Assembly: GCA_015499995.1 (NCBI GenBank)
Contig: JADNRV010000042.1
Span: forward strand, 186,001 to 250,000
DNA length: 64,000 nucleotides
From: Flammula alnicola
Lineage: Eukaryota; Basidiomycota; Agaricomycetes; Agaricales; Strophariaceae
Direction: 5' to 3'
Below are positions 62,223 to 64,000 of the stretch, one piece after another. Below the pieces are notes generated by a model. That model saw only the letters and a program-made list of their open reading frames with translations. It searched no databases and had not been told where the DNA came from. Within the stretch, counting starts at the first letter, position 1, and every line of letters begins with the position of its first letter. The position numbers were made by a program, and so were the translations under genes.

Positions 62223-64000
62223 GCATGGGGATGCGCGCTGCTCCCACCTCCACTAAGCTCCATTTCTAATTTTGACTCATATCTACCTTTTATTCGCCAG
62301 TCATGTCACTCTGGGACGGTATTACATGTCTTCTTTTCCTCTCCAGCGCGAATTGTCACGCTCAACGAACCTTCGCAGACTACTATCATTAAGCGCCCTC
62401 TCAGGAGGGGCATTGCATTGCACCCAGTGCAGGGTAGACCACAGTCGACACACTCCCCAAATCGGGACAGTCCACATCAGCGACACATGGGACCAAAACT
62501 CGACACATCTACCGGATGTGTTGAACTTGACCCGTGGAAGTGTGTCGCTGATCGATACAGGTGTGTCGATAATTGTCAATCATCGACACTCTCCGGAGTT
62601 GGCTATCGTTTCCGTTTAGGGGGGCAGTTCATGGCAGAAGATGACCCAGTTCACGAAAGGTTTATGAAGACTATGTAAGTATATTAGATAACTCGTAAGA
62701 TCTCGGACTTGAAGTCTACTGAATCTGCAAAATTCACGTTTTGCCTCCGAGTTTGTCTTACGAGTTTTCTTGGTTATGACATTAAGATAATTCATTGAAG
62801 AAATCTAAGATACACAATGAAAAGTACAGGATCCATCTCGACATTCTGCAACTATTACCCTACTGTGTCTACTCTCTACGAACGAGTCCCCAGCAGAAGC
62901 AAAGAGATGTTTTGTATTCGGGATTTTGCCGCCACTGGTGATGTTTGCAGAGTGTTCATCCAGTTGAAAGACATGGGGGCGAGACGACAGCCCCTTGCCC
63001 CACGGAGATCGTCCGTGGCCTTGTTGCCATGTTGGCGGGGTGGAAGTGTCGAATCAGATGCGATGCGGCCTTGCGTACTCGAACGGAGGTAGGAGAGGGG
63101 ACGGCGGGGCCTCCAGCCCTGGTATTTACACCACGGAAGGGGGGCTGGGCGGTCAGCGACATGGAAAGGCATGCCTTTGCCACTTACCTGGCAGGGTTCG
63201 TTGCGTATGATATCAAATGGACAAGGGAGATGAGGGAAAACCTCAAATACGAGACCTGAGGCCAGTGGGTATGTTCAGTATAGTCCTACGGGTCGAGCAA
63301 GGCACGTACCAGGGATGTTCCAAACTGTATCGGTCCCATCCTTCAACGTTTCAACCCTCAACCAATCTCTTTGCCCTCGAGCACCGGGTCTGCTTGTTAT
63401 TGCCGTGAACCTTCTCAATCCTCAATCCTGGGTATTAGTAAGGCCATCGTTGGCACAGAAGAGTGATGGCGTGCGGGACTGGAAGTGGTGGTGACGGCGG
63501 TGAACAAAGAAACGACCACGGCCAACGTCCGGATTTGGAATTGGCACTGATGGCAGCTGAACTGAACTGATTCGGGTCAGAATCACGTGCCGAAATAAAG
63601 AGCGCGACAATGGACGTGTCGCGAATCAGATGTGTCCTCGACACCGTGTCGAGCATCATGATCATGTGTCGTTAATCTAAATAAGGTGTGTGCGTCGCAT
63701 TTGGTATATCCTCCACCCAGTGCGGATGTTCTGAGTACTTTATTTTTGCTCTCCATATACGCTCTCGTGGTTGTTATTACCCCTTCTGCGATCTTTGGTT
63801 GGACGTTTGTTGAGGTTGACACTGGCGTTAGCGCTGATGGATGGAAAACGACAAGAAAAAGAGTGAAAAACTAGCCAGGGGCTGACGAACGGTAGTCTCG
63901 ACCCAGACGCTTGGGAAGATTGTGGCTGTGCCAACCCATTTCGGCACTGCCTACAGGAGGAATCTTTACCAAGACGTCTGGTACGGATTTACCGTAACCG
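62223..64000. other. Unassigned region with two GTGTCG/CGACAC clusters
   Basis: CGACAC or GTGTCG occurs repeatedly at 62447-62590 and again at 63610-63680, framing about 1 kb. Between them, plus-strand frames (62817-63092 and 62945-63259; for example AGWKCRIRCDAALRTRTEVG and WAVSDMERHAFATYLAGFVA) look partly protein-like but are not recognised. This may be a small transposon with subterminal motifs, or a decayed gene. 63700-64000 shows a short plus-strand frame with a hydrophobic segment (FLLSIYALVVVITPSAIFGW) cut by the window end region. Confidence 0.35.

Overview
The window is nuclear DNA of an agaricomycete basidiomycete. The evidence is intron-dense genes with ~45-60 bp GT-AG introns, two class II (fungal secretory) heme peroxidases, a SKN1/KRE6-type GH16 gene, and transposases of the Plavaka and KDZ (Kyakuja-Dileera-Zisupton) groups, which are typical of mushroom-forming fungi. 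All family names come from reading translations by eye; no database search was possible.

Layout. (1) 1-4.3 kb: a Plavaka element with a small basic-protein gene (167-790) and a decayed transposase (988-4067). (2) 4.3-24.4 kb: a nested mobile-element block. Its backbone is a KDZ transposase on the minus strand (5895-10827) plus several genes of unknown function (4348-5825 minus, 16942-19720 plus, 19923-22532 minus, 22775-23586 plus). It is cut by two solo-LTR-like copies in opposite orientation (6305-8079, 12607-14379), a ~1.4 kb insertion (10820-12259), a 1.9 kb element with an 8-bp target duplication (14427-16370), a 471-bp hAT-type MITE (17250-17720) and a small MITE (23937-24124). A short motif, GTGCCG(A/G) and its complement, recurs through exons and introns of this block. 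(3) 24.8-28.0 kb: an RS-rich multi-membrane-span gene broken by a nonsense codon and a 561-bp insertion. (4) 26.8-34.1 kb and 56.0-62.2 kb: the two arms of a large, diverged inverted duplication, each with an apparently intact class II peroxidase. (5) Between the arms (34.1-56.0 kb): a small hypothetical gene, a partial GH16 copy, a Cys-cluster gene with a hAT MITE in an intron, the full SKN1/KRE6-like GH16 gene, a disordered conserved protein and a MYND zinc-finger gene. (6) 62.2-64 kb: sequence with two clusters of GTGTCG/CGACAC motifs, possibly another element.

Function. The single-copy host genes concern the cell wall (GH16 beta-glucan assembly) and extracellular oxidation (peroxidases). 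Most of the rest is transposon-derived. Five TGA nonsense codons in transposon genes and in the broken RS gene can each be explained by CGA to TGA, that is C-to-T change at CpG, suggesting methylation-driven or RIP-like decay. Several insertions are precise enough that removing the insert and one target-site copy leaves a continuous reading frame, which fixes their borders.
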